Below are positions 7,681 to 16,393 of a stretch of 43,420 bases of DNA, piece by piece. The position numbers and the translations under genes are program-made. Location of the stretch: NCBI RefSeq assembly GCF_001039045.1, contig NZ_LFEE01000022.1, positions 1 through 43,420 of the forward strand, read 5' to 3'. The DNA is from Lactiplantibacillus herbarum. GTDB taxonomy: Bacteria > Bacillota > Bacilli > Lactobacillales > Lactobacillaceae. The notes under the pieces were generated by a model. That model worked only from the letters and a program-made list of their open reading frames with translations, was not told where the DNA came from and did no database searches. The number at the start of each line of letters is the position of its first letter. Position 1 is the first letter of the stretch.

Positions 7681-8877
7681 CTAGTCCTGAAGTGCTCCGA
7701 TACGCTCAACATCACGCGCAATCATTAACTCTTCATCCGTTGGAATTAAAATCGTCCGAATCGTTGCGTCGTCAGCGCTCAAGTCACGCTCAACACCGCT
7801 AACCTGATTCTTATGGGGATCGATTTTAACCCCAAAGACAGCTAAGTAATCCGCAATCCGTTGCCGCATTTTCGCATCACGCTCACCGATACCGGCCGTA
7901 ATTACGATTGCGTCCGCGCCTTGTAGTTCGGCTATATACGATCCAACGTACTTAATAATCCGGTTCACAAAAATATCAATGGCTAGTTGGGCCATCTCAT
8001 CTTGATCACAACGGGCTTCTAGTTCCTGCATATCCGCTGAACCAGCAATGCCGAGTAGCCCTGACTTAGTGTTCAGGATCGTCAACATCTCATCCGGATC
8101 ACTAATGTGCAATTTTTTCATTAGATACACGAGTAATGACGGATCAACATCACCAGAACGCGTCGCCATGGTGATCCCCGCTAGCGGCGTAAAGCCCATG
8201 GAAGTATCAATGCTTTTTCCATTCTTGATGGCTGTGATCGAACTACCCGCACCTAAATGCAACGTAATTAATTTCAGCTCATCCAGTGGCCGGCCTAATA
8301 ATTTGGCTGCCCGGGCTGCCACGTAACGGTGACTCGTTCCGTGGGCACCAAACTTGCGGGCGCCGTACTGTTCATAATACTCGTACGGCAGCGAATACAG
8401 GTAATTAACGGCTGGCATTGTCGCGTGAAACGCCGTATCAAAAACTGCGACTGCTGGTACGTTTGGTAGCACTCTTTTAACAGCTTGGATACCCACCACG
8501 TTGGCTGGATTATGCAACGGTGCGTATTCTGAAAGGTCACTGATCTGTTGCAACACGTCATCAGTAATTAGGACCGAATCATGAAACAATTCGCCACCAG
8601 CAACAACGCGATGACCCACACCAGTGATTTCATCATAGGAGCTAATGATCTGCAATTTGATCAACTCATCCAAGATAATGTTAACAGCGGCTAAATGATC
8701 AGCCACCACCTCCGTCTCACGGTACTTGTGATCAAGTCCGTAACGAATATTGATCGGTGAACTAGCCAATCCGATTCGTTCCACAGCGCCCCGGGCAATC
8801 ACCCGTTCTTCTGGCATTTCAAACAACTTAAACTTTAACGTCGAGCTACCGGCGTTAATGGCGATGGTCTTACCCAC
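7681..8877 (-). CDS. ackA: acetate kinase
   Basis: A 398-residue enzyme of the ASKHA fold that interconverts acetate + ATP and acetyl phosphate + ADP. In lactic acid bacteria it gives the last ATP-forming step of the phosphoketolase and pyruvate pathways. Signatures are AINAGSSTLKFKLF at the N-terminus, GVGHRVVAGGELFH (substrate Arg), VAVFDTAFHATMP, LHLGAGSSI (adenosine loop) and ITAGIGERD. The start is GTG 8877 (MGKTIAIN), eight bases after AGGAG; a GTG at 8886 would add three residues. It follows the YtxK-like gene, as in other lactobacilli, so it may be co-transcribed from the comG side. Confidence 0.96.
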   Translation of the reverse strand: MGKTIAINAGSSTLKFKLFEMPEERVIARGAVERIGLASSPINIRYGLDHKYRETEVVADHLAAVNIILDELIKLQIISSYDEITGVGHRVVAGGELFHDSVLITDDVLQQISDLSEYAPLHNPANVVGIQAVKRVLPNVPAVAVFDTAFHATMPAVNYLYSLPYEYYEQYGARKFGAHGTSHRYVAARAAKLLGRPLDELKLITLHLGAGSSITAIKNGKSIDTSMGFTPLAGITMATRSGDVDPSLLVYLMKKLHISDPDEMLTILNTKSGLLGIAGSADMQELEARCDQDEMAQLAIDIFVNRIIKYVGSYIAELQGADAIVITAGIGERDAKMRQRIADYLAVFGVKIDPHKNQVSGVERDLSADDATIRTILIPTDEELMIARDVERIGALQD

Positions 8878-8888
8878 ACGACACACTC

Positions 8889-9908
8889 CTAGCGATTAAT
8901 ATTTTGGCCGACCCACGCGTCAATTTGCGCAGTGAAGGCTTGAAAGGCCCGTTGATCTTCAAATGATGGGAAGTCTCCTAGAAGGACTTTTCCCGCTTGC
9001 TTTGCGTTGGCACCACGTTTCTGCAAAACAACGATTGATTTTCGTGACTTTTCATCCAAAAAGAGATTCTTAGGTAAGTTCAATAGGCCTTGTAAGTAGG
9101 CTGATGAGCCCATCCATTGAACTAGTCCCTGTGACTCTTGTGATTGGAAGATATTAGTTGGGACTAAGAAGACACCCCAGCCACCAGGTACGAGTTGTGA
9201 CATCGCCTGTTCAATCATTAAATGGTGTACGTATGAATGACCATTAGTGGCCTTAGTCTGAAAATGTTGCACCCGTTCATCTAATGGGTAGTAACCCACG
9301 GGAAGATCGCCAATGACAACGGTCGTTTTTGGCATCACTAATGGATCTAACGCATCTTGGTGGAATAATTCCACGGCTGAGTGCTGTAATTCCATACTCA
9401 TTGCTGCAATGGCTAGTTGGTTATCATCATTGTCGACACCGTAACCGTGAATAACGTTCTGACGATCAGGTTGTAACTGATTGATCACCGTCGTTAGAAG
9501 GTTCCCGGTCCCTACTGCCATATCTAAGATACTCAGATCAGACTTGGCCCCGACTAATTTGGCAATCAAATACGCCGTTAGTAGGCCAATAGAATCTGGT
9601 GTCATCTGATGGTTAGGATCGACCCGGTCATTATGGATCGCTTTTAACAATGCTAATTGAACCGCACGCCGGATCGTTTCGGCATCGAATTGTTGTAATT
9701 CAATCGTCTGATAAAGTGCCTGTAACTCATCCGCTTGTTGTTGACTTGGTTTGCCATTTTCAACATGAACGGATTGGCTCAATAAATTATCGCCCGTTTC
9801 AATCAACGCGTCGATGTAAGAGACGGATAATTGTTGCATTAAGATTGTAACCGATTGGTCTAAGACTTGAAAAAGTGTCTCAGTTTCTGCTTGTGCCAGA
9901 ATGCTCAC
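8889..9908 (-). CDS. class I SAM-dependent methyltransferase, YtxK-like (comG-linked)
   Basis: A 339-residue protein with an N-terminal helical domain and a Rossmann SAM domain. It shows motif I LSILDMAVGTGNLLT, an acidic loop YGVDNDD, and the motif IV position VIGDLPVGYYP, which aligns with the NPPY of N6-adenine methylases but reads DLPVGYYP. That makes DNA methylation doubtful; the true substrate is unknown. It sits between the comG operon and ackA, a linkage conserved in Bacilli. The start at GTG 9908 is poorly spaced from its AAGGGG site, so the N-terminus is uncertain. Confidence 0.82.
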   Translation of the reverse strand: MSILAQAETETLFQVLDQSVTILMQQLSVSYIDALIETGDNLLSQSVHVENGKPSQQQADELQALYQTIELQQFDAETIRRAVQLALLKAIHNDRVDPNHQMTPDSIGLLTAYLIAKLVGAKSDLSILDMAVGTGNLLTTVINQLQPDRQNVIHGYGVDNDDNQLAIAAMSMELQHSAVELFHQDALDPLVMPKTTVVIGDLPVGYYPLDERVQHFQTKATNGHSYVHHLMIEQAMSQLVPGGWGVFLVPTNIFQSQESQGLVQWMGSSAYLQGLLNLPKNLFLDEKSRKSIVVLQKRGANAKQAGKVLLGDFPSFEDQRAFQAFTAQIDAWVGQNINR

Positions 9909-10001
9909 CCCTTGTAAAATCTGTAATCTCTGTCCATACTACCGATTTTACGAATCAAGTTCAAGTGGTGAGCTTAAGTCACACAGTTATCTTACCGTTA
10001 C

Positions 10002-10175
10002 TTAATTAGGCTTCTGCTGATAGGGATGCTGATAGGGATGCTGATACGACTGCAAGATCAAGTGGTATAAAGCTTGCCGTTCCTGAAAATTGGCGTAGCG
10101 CTGGCTTTCAAACGCCCCACCGATCAACAATAGACTAGTGACTGACAGTAGGATGGTCCCTCGGCGTTTTCTCAT
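10002..10175 (-). CDS. comGG: ComGG-like minor pseudopilin, short
   Basis: A 57-residue protein with a basic start (MRKRRG) and a single hydrophobic helix (TILLSVTSLLLIGGAF), placed where comGG lies. It lacks a clear prepilin peptidase Phe-Thr-Leu-Ile-Glu motif. Its tail has a small tandem repeat, YQHPYQHPYQQ, encoded by tandem 12-base units. The start is ATG 10175 because AGGGAG lies seven bases before it; it overlaps the end of comGF by about 40 bases. The assignment rests on position and size more than on sequence. Confidence 0.55.
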   Translation of the reverse strand: MRKRRGTILLSVTSLLLIGGAFESQRYANFQERQALYHLILQSYQHPYQHPYQQKPN

Positions 10176-10617
10176 TGGTCTGCTCCCTAAGATCTGGTAA
10201 TAGTAACCGCGCATGAAACCTAGCTCCCCGTAACGTGGTCATCGTCAGCATTAGATTCGGTTCAATATGAAACTGCCGGACTCCCGTCATGAAATAAATA
10301 TCACCACCCCCTAAGTGGTGTAAATAAATGCGGTGGTTTTCAAACTCCAGTTGGTACTGCTTCTTCGTCTCCGTATTAATTAACCGTAAACTCCGACCAG
10401 GTTCCAGACCACCATTCTGCGAAATCCGGTTAACCGCAAAATGGTGGTCTGGATTCTCTAATTCGTGCAGCATTAAATACCAATCAACGGTCGGCAGGTC
10501 AACTTGTGGCCGTCGCAACAGATTCCGTTGGCCTTGGTACAGGGTTGCACTGACAAACATGACGATTCCCAGTGCAAGGACTACCTCAATTAGGGTAAAG
10601 CCACGACGTTTACGCAT
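10135..10617 (-). CDS. comGF: competence pseudopilin ComGF
   Basis: A 160-residue type IV-like pseudopilin with an N-terminal prepilin motif RRGFTLIEVVLALGIV (cleavage after Gly, Glu at +5), one membrane helix and a beta-rich C-terminal region with VNRISQNGGLEPG. Minor pseudopilins help build the short transformation pilus that brings DNA through the wall. It overlaps comGE upstream and comGG downstream, so it is part of a tightly packed operon. Confidence 0.85.
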   Translation of the reverse strand: MRKRRGFTLIEVVLALGIVMFVSATLYQGQRNLLRRPQVDLPTVDWYLMLHELENPDHHFAVNRISQNGGLEPGRSLRLINTETKKQYQLEFENHRIYLHHLGGGDIYFMTGVRQFHIEPNLMLTMTTLRGARFHARLLLPDLREQTNEKTPRDHPTVSH

Positions 10618-10816
10618 GCGTTGGTACCATTAAAGTAGGTAATTGACGTTGTTCATACTGCTCACGAACCTGCTGAATGGTTCGCAAGGTTTGTTGTTCA
10701 CGTCGCTGCATCATAAGCTCTAGACTCTCAAAGCTCAACAAGCCACCCATCAATAGACCCAAAGCAACGATGGTTTCAACCATCATAAAACCCGCTTGCT
10801 TTTTTAGGATTATCAA
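10610..10816 (-). CDS. comGE: competence pseudopilin ComGE-like
   Basis: A 68-residue protein with the prepilin-like start QAGFMMVETIVALGLLMGGL. The usual Thr-Leu-Ile is replaced by Met-Met-Val, but the Glu at the +5 position is kept. It starts at TTG 10816 inside the end of comGD and overlaps comGF by eight bases. Its size and place are as expected for a minor pseudopilin of the comG operon. Confidence 0.75.
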   Translation of the reverse strand: MIILKKQAGFMMVETIVALGLLMGGLLSFESLELMMQRREQQTLRTIQQVREQYEQRQLPTLMVPTHA

Positions 10817-11249
10817 TCCGATACGCCCCCCACCCCATCAACACGTTCATTTTAATTGGTTGCTTAGGCTGTAACTGTGATTTGAAAATAATTACGGCCA
10901 ATTCTGGATGACCATTTTTCTGAATTTGCACATCTCGTCCGCGTTGCGTGACTAATGTTTTAGGTAATCGTAAGTGCCACTGCTGTGAAGGCGCTGGTTG
11001 GCCTCGTTTACCAGCCCAAGTCACGACTTCCGTTCCCCGAAAACTGACGACTTGGGGCTGACCAGTAACACTAGCGGTCAAAGTTTGGCGTTGCCACAAC
11101 GTCTGCAACTGTTGCCAAAAAGCAATCTCGTCATTACGCTGACGTTGTCGCGTTGGGAATCGGTGCACGGTAATCAATAATAAGCTCGCGGTGATCGCCA
11201 ATACCGTGACTGTTTCGATGAGTGTAAAACCGGCGCGTCTAACTAGCAC
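10776..11249 (-). CDS. comGD: competence pseudopilin ComGD
   Basis: A pseudopilin of about 157 residues with prepilin motif RRAGFTLIETVTVLAI and one membrane helix. It starts at GTG 11249, seven bases after AGGGA, and so overlaps the last codons of comGC. The open frame extends upstream to 11333, but that part overlaps comGC out of frame and is not expected to be translated. It is a transformation-pilus component. Confidence 0.87.
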   Translation of the reverse strand: MLVRRAGFTLIETVTVLAITASLLLITVHRFPTRQRQRNDEIAFWQQLQTLWQRQTLTASVTGQPQVVSFRGTEVVTWAGKRGQPAPSQQWHLRLPKTLVTQRGRDVQIQKNGHPELAVIIFKSQLQPKQPIKMNVLMGWGAYRIDNPKKASGFYDG

Positions 11250-11598
11250 CACCGGTTCCCTGATTATTTGGCCGGACTGGGTTGATGTGCTGGCGAACGG
11301 CTTGATCATACTGCCCTTGATTAATGTAGTCATGATCCTTTAGTGTCTTCAACATTTCCGCGCCCTCAGTGATTGCCGAACCGGTATCATTGGCGTACAT
11401 CTCCGCCTGGTTTTGGACGACTTCCGTTAATGCCTCGGCCTGCCGCTTAGAAGCATTGTTGCGTTGCGTATTTAGATTGGGAATAACGATTAGCATCAGT
11501 AATGCGATGATTGCTAGAACCACAACCATTTCTATTAATGTAAATCCTTTACGTGGCGCCGTCGTTTTCTTCAATAACCGTTTCATTAATAACGTCAT
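11239..11598 (-). CDS. comGC: major competence pilin ComGC
   Basis: A 119-residue major pilin of the transformation pilus. It has the classic prepilin motif RKGFTLIEMVVVLAIIALLM, followed by the NLNTQRNNASKRQAEALTEV helix typical of ComGC. GGGGGAG is eight bases before the ATG. It overlaps comGB by four bases. ComGC is processed by ComC peptidase, which is not in this window. Confidence 0.93.
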   Translation of the reverse strand: MTLLMKRLLKKTTAPRKGFTLIEMVVVLAIIALLMLIVIPNLNTQRNNASKRQAEALTEVVQNQAEMYANDTGSAITEGAEMLKTLKDHDYINQGQYDQAVRQHINPVRPNNQGTGGAS

Positions 11599-12644
11599 TT
11601 TAAAATCTCCCCCATCGAATTATACATAGGCAACAACAGATTCATATACGTGCCAACGACCACCGCTGCAATTAAGATGAACATTAATGGCTGAATCCAA
11701 CTGATAATCCGATTCAATTGTCGAATCAGCCGCTCATATTGAATGGTCGCAAAGTAGAGTAACTCCCGACTCATCTGCTCGGCGGGACTTTCCTTACTCA
11801 CTAACAAAGCTAGTTCATCCGGCAACAATCGTTCTGATCTGATAATGGTCGTCAGACTCTGCCCAGATAATAAGGCTTGCTCCACCGCCACGCCTTGTTG
11901 TTGCAGCAATGATTGCGATTTGAACTGCCGACTGATCTCACAGATTGCGCGAATTCCTAACCCACCCGCTAGTAACATGCCTGCGTTCAAACTCAGGTAG
12001 TAACCACAATAATTTTTGATCAACGGTCCCACCAGCGGCAATCGTGCTAACCACTGATAACGCAGACGAATCGGCAACCGTTTCAACTGAATCAGCGCTG
12101 CAGCTATACCGAGACCTACCACCATGCCAGCTCCCGCCAATAGTAATTTCCAAACTTGAGATTGAGCGGGTACCGCCGTAATTGCACTAAAGTTCGGTAG
12201 CACCGCCGTCTTAACTAAAATCAGCGTTCCCAGTAACAGAACCAGTAACAAACACGGATACTGTAACAATCGTTTGACCTGGCGCGCCTGATTGGCTTTA
12301 GTCCGCATCAATTGCCCGGCCTGCGTCAGCGTCGTCATTAGTTCACCGTGCATTTCGGCGATCATTAATTGATAGTATAAGTCGATCATGATGTACGGTT
12401 GTAAAGCCGTTGCCAAACTATCACCGGCGGCTAGCCGAGCCAAAACTGGCCGCAGCCGCTGATAAGTGGGACCCTGAACATCCACGACAAATTGCATTGC
12501 TTGTCGTAATGAAAAACCGTTATTCAATAAGTCCGCTAGCGTTTCAAACAAGGTAGCCTGAACAATGGTCGTCAGGCGCTTACGCTTCCTTAAGCTGATG
12601 GGCCGTTTCATTATCGAGGCGGCCCGCTGCCAACTGTTCATCAA
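11595..12644 (-). CDS. comGB: competence pilus assembly platform protein ComGB
   Basis: A 349-residue type II secretion F-domain protein. It has an F domain (FETLADLLNNGFSLRQAMQF), then membrane helices near residues 125-150 and 165-185, a second F domain (NAGMLLAGGLGIRAICEISR) and a final helix. It is the inner-membrane platform on which pilins are added. The open frame starts at 12644 inside comGA; an internal ATG at 12611 is an equally possible start. The overlap supports translational coupling. Confidence 0.9.
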   Translation of the reverse strand: MMNSWQRAASIMKRPISLRKRKRLTTIVQATLFETLADLLNNGFSLRQAMQFVVDVQGPTYQRLRPVLARLAAGDSLATALQPYIMIDLYYQLMIAEMHGELMTTLTQAGQLMRTKANQARQVKRLLQYPCLLLVLLLGTLILVKTAVLPNFSAITAVPAQSQVWKLLLAGAGMVVGLGIAAALIQLKRLPIRLRYQWLARLPLVGPLIKNYCGYYLSLNAGMLLAGGLGIRAICEISRQFKSQSLLQQQGVAVEQALLSGQSLTTIIRSERLLPDELALLVSKESPAEQMSRELLYFATIQYERLIRQLNRIISWIQPLMFILIAAVVVGTYMNLLLPMYNSMGEILK

Positions 12645-13557
12645 TGAGTTGTCCCCACTTTCTCGTCATCATCTGCGTGGGTGCCGTGGTTAACTCGTTC
12701 GGCATCGTCACTACGTCAAAGATCGTTGCCAGACTACCATCCGTTAACGGCACTAACCGCTGATAGGACATCGCCGTTAAAGCTTGTTGCAATACTTCTG
12801 GTTCAACACCTAATTGCGCTAAACGGGGGGCTATGCCGTAGACGCCCCGCGCGTGAATCGTACTCAGAACTAAGTGACCACTCAATGCGGCCTGTACCGC
12901 TATTTGCGCCGTTTCAGCATCCCGAATCTCGCCAATAATGAAGATATCTGGATGGTGCCGCAAACCGACTTTCAATAGATCCGTATAGGCCATATGAGCA
13001 GGTGGATTTACCTGTAGTTGTAAAAACTGTGGTTCATAGATTTCAACGGGGTCTTCAATCGTCATTACTAACCGTTGCTCGCCAACTTCGCGCACTAGGT
13101 CATACATCGTTGACGTTTTTCCAGCTCCCATTGGTCCCGAAAATAGGATTAAGCCCGTGTGGTGCATCAACCGACTGAGCTGATGGCGTTGCTCTGCCAC
13201 TAAATAATGTAAAGAGGCCCCCTGCCCCTCATACAGCAGTCGCACCACTAAAGACTCACGGTCCAAAAAATCACCCACCGCTGAAATGCGTAAGTTAAGC
13301 GTCTGTTGTTCAACCACCAACGTCATCGCCCCTAGTTGTGGCCGGCGGTGATCGCTGATAGCCATATTACTTCGATATTTAATGTGATTGATCAACTGAT
13401 GGGCCGTCTCCGTACTAACCTGCAATAATGACTGCAACTTACCCGCCGCTTGCAACAAGATCTGATAACCGTCACTAGTCGGTAACCAGTAAACGTCGCT
13501 GGCCCGTTGAGTGACGGCGGCTTGCATGATCTGATCCAACTGAGCTTCTATTGCCAT
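12580..13557 (-). CDS. comGA: competence pilus assembly ATPase ComGA
   Basis: A 325-residue GspE/PilB-type traffic ATPase. It has Walker A LFSGPMGAGKTSTMYDLV, an Asp box with TIEDPVE, Walker B ILEIGEIRD-like FIIGEIRDAETA and the His box HLVLSTIHARG. It powers pilin assembly at the cytoplasmic face. It is the first gene of comGA-GB-GC-GD-GE-GF-GG, all intact here, so the pilus part of natural transformation looks complete. GTGAGGA lies upstream of the ATG. A 12-bp palindrome AGTTGCGCAACT lies 28 bases upstream. Confidence 0.93.
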   Translation of the reverse strand: MAIEAQLDQIMQAAVTQRASDVYWLPTSDGYQILLQAAGKLQSLLQVSTETAHQLINHIKYRSNMAISDHRRPQLGAMTLVVEQQTLNLRISAVGDFLDRESLVVRLLYEGQGASLHYLVAEQRHQLSRLMHHTGLILFSGPMGAGKTSTMYDLVREVGEQRLVMTIEDPVEIYEPQFLQLQVNPPAHMAYTDLLKVGLRHHPDIFIIGEIRDAETAQIAVQAALSGHLVLSTIHARGVYGIAPRLAQLGVEPEVLQQALTAMSYQRLVPLTDGSLATIFDVVTMPNELTTAPTQMMTRKWGQLIDEQLAAGRLDNETAHQLKEA

Positions 13558-13584
13558 AACCAGTCCTCACGCCCTTTCATCAAT

Positions 13585-13596
13585 TAGTTGCGCAAC
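13585..13596. promoter_or_regulatory. 12-bp palindrome in comGA leader
   Basis: The perfect palindrome AGTTGCGCAACT lies between the rbsK terminator and the comGA start. It could be an operator or leader hairpin for the comG operon; no known competence box is recognised. Confidence 0.3.
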
Positions 13597-13624
13597 TGAC
13601 GGCTAATTCCATCAAAAATCTACA

Positions 13625-13664
13625 AAAAAAGTGCTGACGTCAAATAACGTCAACACTCAAAAAA
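13625..13664 (-). terminator. terminator of rbsK
   Basis: On the minus strand the stem AGTGTTGACGT/ACGTCAGCACT is followed by TTTTTTT, just after the rbsK stop. Confidence 0.9.
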
Positions 13665-13680
13665 ATTTATTTACTTATAA

Positions 13681-14601
13681 TTAAGCCCGGCCAGCTTCGT
13701 CAATCTCTTCACGAGTTGGAATCGATGGTTGTGCACCTAACTTCTGTACGGCTAATGATGATGCCCGGTTAGCAAACCGAACGGCCGCATCCAAGTTACT
13801 TAAATCGGTTTTTAAAACTGAACTTAGTGCACCAATAAAGGTGTCACCAGCAGCCGTCGTGTCGACAGCGTGCACTTTGTAAGCAGGAACAAAACCGTGT
13901 TCCGTACCACGCATCCAGAAAGCACCCTTGCTACCAACCGTGATGATCACGTTGGCAACGCCTAATGATTGTAACTTCTGGGCACCCTTGATCATCGAGT
14001 ACTCATCAGTAATGTGAATGCCAGTCAACGTTTCAGTTTCCGTTTCGTTAGGGACAATCAAATCCGTCAAAGCTAATAATTCAGCTGGCACCGTCTTAGT
14101 TGCTGGTGCGGGATTCAAGATGGTTTGCCGTTGGGCAGCGTGAGCTAATTCAAAACCACGTACCGTAGCTGCAACGGGCGTTTCAAACTGGGCAATCAAA
14201 AAGTCGCTCGCAGCAATGGCAGTCTGTGCCTGTTCGACATCTTCAGGAGTCACTTGCTGGTTAGTCCCACCGTCGATTAAAATACGGTTTTCACTACTAC
14301 TATCAAGCAAGATGAACGCTGCCCCAGTATTGGCAGTATCACTGTGTTGAACATACTGGTCGTCAACGCCACTATCCGTCAACTGGCGAAGCATAAAGTC
14401 GCCCTCTTGGTCCGTGCCGACTTTACCAATGAAAGTCGTTTGGGCTCCGGCGCGTGCTGCTGAAATGGCTTGGTTAGCACCCTTACCACCACCAGCGACA
14501 CTTTTACCAGTTAGCGGTAAAGTTTCACCGGGTTTAGGAAAGCGTTTGAATCGGAGGATTGTATCAACATTTAAACTACCTAATACGGTTACTTTATTCA
14601 T
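13681..14601 (-). CDS. rbsK: ribokinase
   Basis: A 306-residue PfkB-family sugar kinase that phosphorylates ribose at O5. N-terminal GSLNVDTILRFKRFPKPGET and the GGKGANQA motif bind the sugar. The C-terminal signature VDTTAAGDTFIGAL holds the catalytic Asp and anion hole. No ribose transporter is adjacent, so it stands alone. GAAAGGACG precedes the ATG. The gene has its own terminator and lies between yebC and the comG operon. Confidence 0.93.
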   Translation of the reverse strand: MNKVTVLGSLNVDTILRFKRFPKPGETLPLTGKSVAGGGKGANQAISAARAGAQTTFIGKVGTDQEGDFMLRQLTDSGVDDQYVQHSDTANTGAAFILLDSSSENRILIDGGTNQQVTPEDVEQAQTAIAASDFLIAQFETPVAATVRGFELAHAAQRQTILNPAPATKTVPAELLALTDLIVPNETETETLTGIHITDEYSMIKGAQKLQSLGVANVIITVGSKGAFWMRGTEHGFVPAYKVHAVDTTAAGDTFIGALSSVLKTDLSNLDAAVRFANRASSLAVQKLGAQPSIPTREEIDEAGRA

Positions 14602-14693
14602 TATTTTTCGTCCTTTCAGTACTCAACTGCCTTAATTTTAGCAAACCAGCTCGCACAACGCACCCGTTTTACTAATATTTTAATGAATCCGTC

Positions 14694-14735
14694 CAAAAAA
14701 AGCGGGATAACGCTATTGCGTCACCCCGCTCACAC
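14694..14735 (-). terminator. terminator of yebC
   Basis: On the minus strand the stem AGCGGGGTGACGC/GCGTTATCCCGCT is followed by TTTTTTT directly after the yebC stop. Confidence 0.9.
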
Positions 14736-14738
14736 TAA

Positions 14739-15473
14739 TTAATCTTCATCTGGGAATTTAGCGGCTTCGAATACTTCTGATACGTCGTCGTTATCTTCTA
14801 ATTCATCGATCATGTGTTGGAACTTTTCAACTTTATCGTCTGGAACATCAGTCAAATTAGATGGAATCATCGTTAATTCAGCTGTGTCCAACGTGTAACC
14901 AGCAGCTTGTAAAGCATCACGTACTTGAGCTAACTGCTTGTCGTCGGTATAGATTTCAAATGCGTCGTCGCTAGCTTGTAAATCATCGCCACCAGCATCT
15001 AAAACATCCATTAACATCGTGTCTTCATCCGTGTCTAAACCTTCACGAGTGATGACGATGTAACCTTTACGATCGAACATGTAGCTAACCGCACCAGTAG
15101 CAGCTAAGGCGCCACCATGATGAGTGAATGCTGAACGAACTGCAGCAGCAGTCCGGTTCTTGTTGTCAGTTAATGCGTGAACTAGAACTGGAACACCACC
15201 AGGAGCGTAACCCTCGTAAGTGACTTCTTCGTAGTTTTCCGCACCGGAGCCACTACCTTTATCAACCGCCCGTTTAATATTATCTTTAGGCATGTTGGCA
15301 GCTTTGGCCTTATCCATGATCAAGCGCAAGTTTGCGTTAGAATCTGGATCAGGACCTCCGGCTTTAACAGCCATATAAAGTTCACGAGAGATCTTTTGGA
15401 AGATCTTCCCACGTTTAGAATCTTGGGCGTTCTTACGTCCTTGAATGTTATGCCATTTTGAATGTCCTGACAT
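14739..15473 (-). CDS. yebC: YebC/PmpR family protein
   Basis: A 244-residue YebC family protein: [20 protein letters not shown] at the start, then [19 protein letters not shown] and the [13 protein letters not shown] signature. Full length and intact. The family acts as transcription regulator or, for the YebC_II type, aids translation of proline stretches (family knowledge). Its first five codons and the whole upstream region are duplicated at the far end of the mobile element. Its current promoter region therefore lies inside the left direct repeat. AAGGAGT is well spaced from the ATG. Confidence 0.95.
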   Translation of the reverse strand: MSGHSKWHNIQGRKNAQDSKRGKIFQKISRELYMAVKAGGPDPDSNANLRLIMDKAKAANMPKDNIKRAVDKGSGSGAENYEEVTYEGYAPGGVPVLVHALTDNKNRTAAAVRSAFTHHGGALAATGAVSYMFDRKGYIVITREGLDTDEDTMLMDVLDAGGDDLQASDDAFEIYTDDKQLAQVRDALQAAGYTLDTAELTMIPSNLTDVPDDKVEKFQHMIDELEDNDDVSEVFEAAKFPDED

Positions 15474-15602
15474 GTGTGACTCCTTCTTTCTTAATTTAAT
15501 ATCGATTTATGTTTAAACATACGTATAGTATGATAGCAAAAAAAGTGAGCGATTTCAAGGTCTAGACCCCGTTACGCTCGCTTTATGTGAAAGTTTTATT
15601 TA
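15456..15602. repeat. left 147-bp direct repeat, putative attL
   Basis: Pairs with 35657-35803 without gaps. Differences are only at 15525 (A/G), 15546 (T/G), 15571 (G/A) and 15573 (T/C). It starts within codon 6 of yebC and ends at the position corresponding to the DUF2812 stop codon. It contains the yebC start and promoter, a terminator-like stem GAGCG/CGCTC and the 10-bp palindrome GGTCTAGACC. Sequence on both outer sides diverges at once. Confidence 0.9.
15530..15558 (-). promoter_or_regulatory. yebC promoter (inside left direct repeat)
   Basis: On the minus strand TTGAAA (15553-15558), a 17-bp spacer and TATCAT (15530-15535) lie 57 bases before the yebC start. The same promoter, with one spacer change, exists in the right repeat at 35731-35759. 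Confidence 0.6.
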
Positions 15603-15694
15603 GTCTATATTTCAGGCTGCATTCTTAGCTTGATAACCTGTTATTTAACTAGTTTAGTCTCGATTTGGTCTCAGTTACTACTAAAACAACTTAA

Positions 15695-16333
15695 TTAATA
15701 TTTTTTCTTAAGAACCTCTAGTTTTGCTTCTTCTAATAATTCAACAGTTGCTTCCTTGATGGCATAATTAGTCATTAGAATCTTATCTAAAAATGGTTTG
15801 AGCAATACAACAATTAGAATTATTAATATCAAGAAAATTGCGAACGTTGCTATTTCATACCCTAAATGTTGTGTATCTCGAACTCGTGCTAAGATTGCAC
15901 TACCACTAATTGAAACAAAAACAGTAACTGAACCACTAATAATGCCTATTGCTAAATTACGTTGTCTCAATTCTTTTTCTATCTGTTTATTTTCATTAGA
16001 GAGTATCGTATCAATTATTTTTTCTGAATATAACTTCTTTTCCGCCAGAAATTTACAAAAGGCTCGAATATCAGCATCTTGGTTAATCTCCACTTTATAT
16101 AGTTTCTGATAAATAAACGTTAAAATCATTGCATCAGAAATTAGTAAAAGCACTGCCCACCACACATGATTAAAATTTTTAAGCACTATACACATATATC
16201 CGGCCGGGCCTATTACTGCTAATACAATCATTAACCACCTCACGGCGACTCGTGTAGTAGTATCGAGTAGTTCTCTTTGCATAGCAGCTTGTTTCTCAAC
16301 AAGCTGATTATCTCTTGTCATCTTCTCACCCAT
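15695..16333 (-). CDS. four-helix membrane protein, paralogue of the next gene
   Basis: A 212-residue protein that I do not recognise. It has hydrophobic helices near residues 33-53, 58-78, 127-150 and 158-182. A charged segment between the pairs reads IRAFCKFLAEKKLYSEKIID, and a charged tail ends in LEVLKKKY. The central segment and third helix align with the neighbour at 16394-17086 (AFC-FL--K-LYS / ENK-I-K--RQ-N), so the two are tandem paralogues. Together they form the leftmost cargo of the element. A toxin/immunity, superinfection exclusion or defence role is possible but unproven. The start is uncertain because no good ribosome site is seen. Confidence 0.7.
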   Translation of the reverse strand: MGEKMTRDNQLVEKQAAMQRELLDTTTRVAVRWLMIVLAVIGPAGYMCIVLKNFNHVWWAVLLLISDAMILTFIYQKLYKVEINQDADIRAFCKFLAEKKLYSEKIIDTILSNENKQIEKELRQRNLAIGIISGSVTVFVSISGSAILARVRDTQHLGYEIATFAIFLILIILIVVLLKPFLDKILMTNYAIKEATVELLEEAKLEVLKKKY

Positions 16334-16393
16334 GATTCAAATATTTTGTTTATCTAGTTTTGATACACTTAATTCCAGTCATTAGTCCTACGA

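Noticed and set aside
12580-13557. General type II secretion ATPase operon
   Set aside because: Gene order, the small pseudopilins and the linked ytxK-ackA are those of the competence comG operon.
15456-15602. Element insertion in a tRNA gene
   Set aside because: No tRNA-like sequence exists in either repeat. The target is the yebC upstream region.
15767-15776. Further copies of TTAGTCA, for example in the 15695 gene, as additional iterons
   Set aside because: They are single, lie inside coding sequence or at an ordinary start codon, and have no 22-23 bp phased partner.
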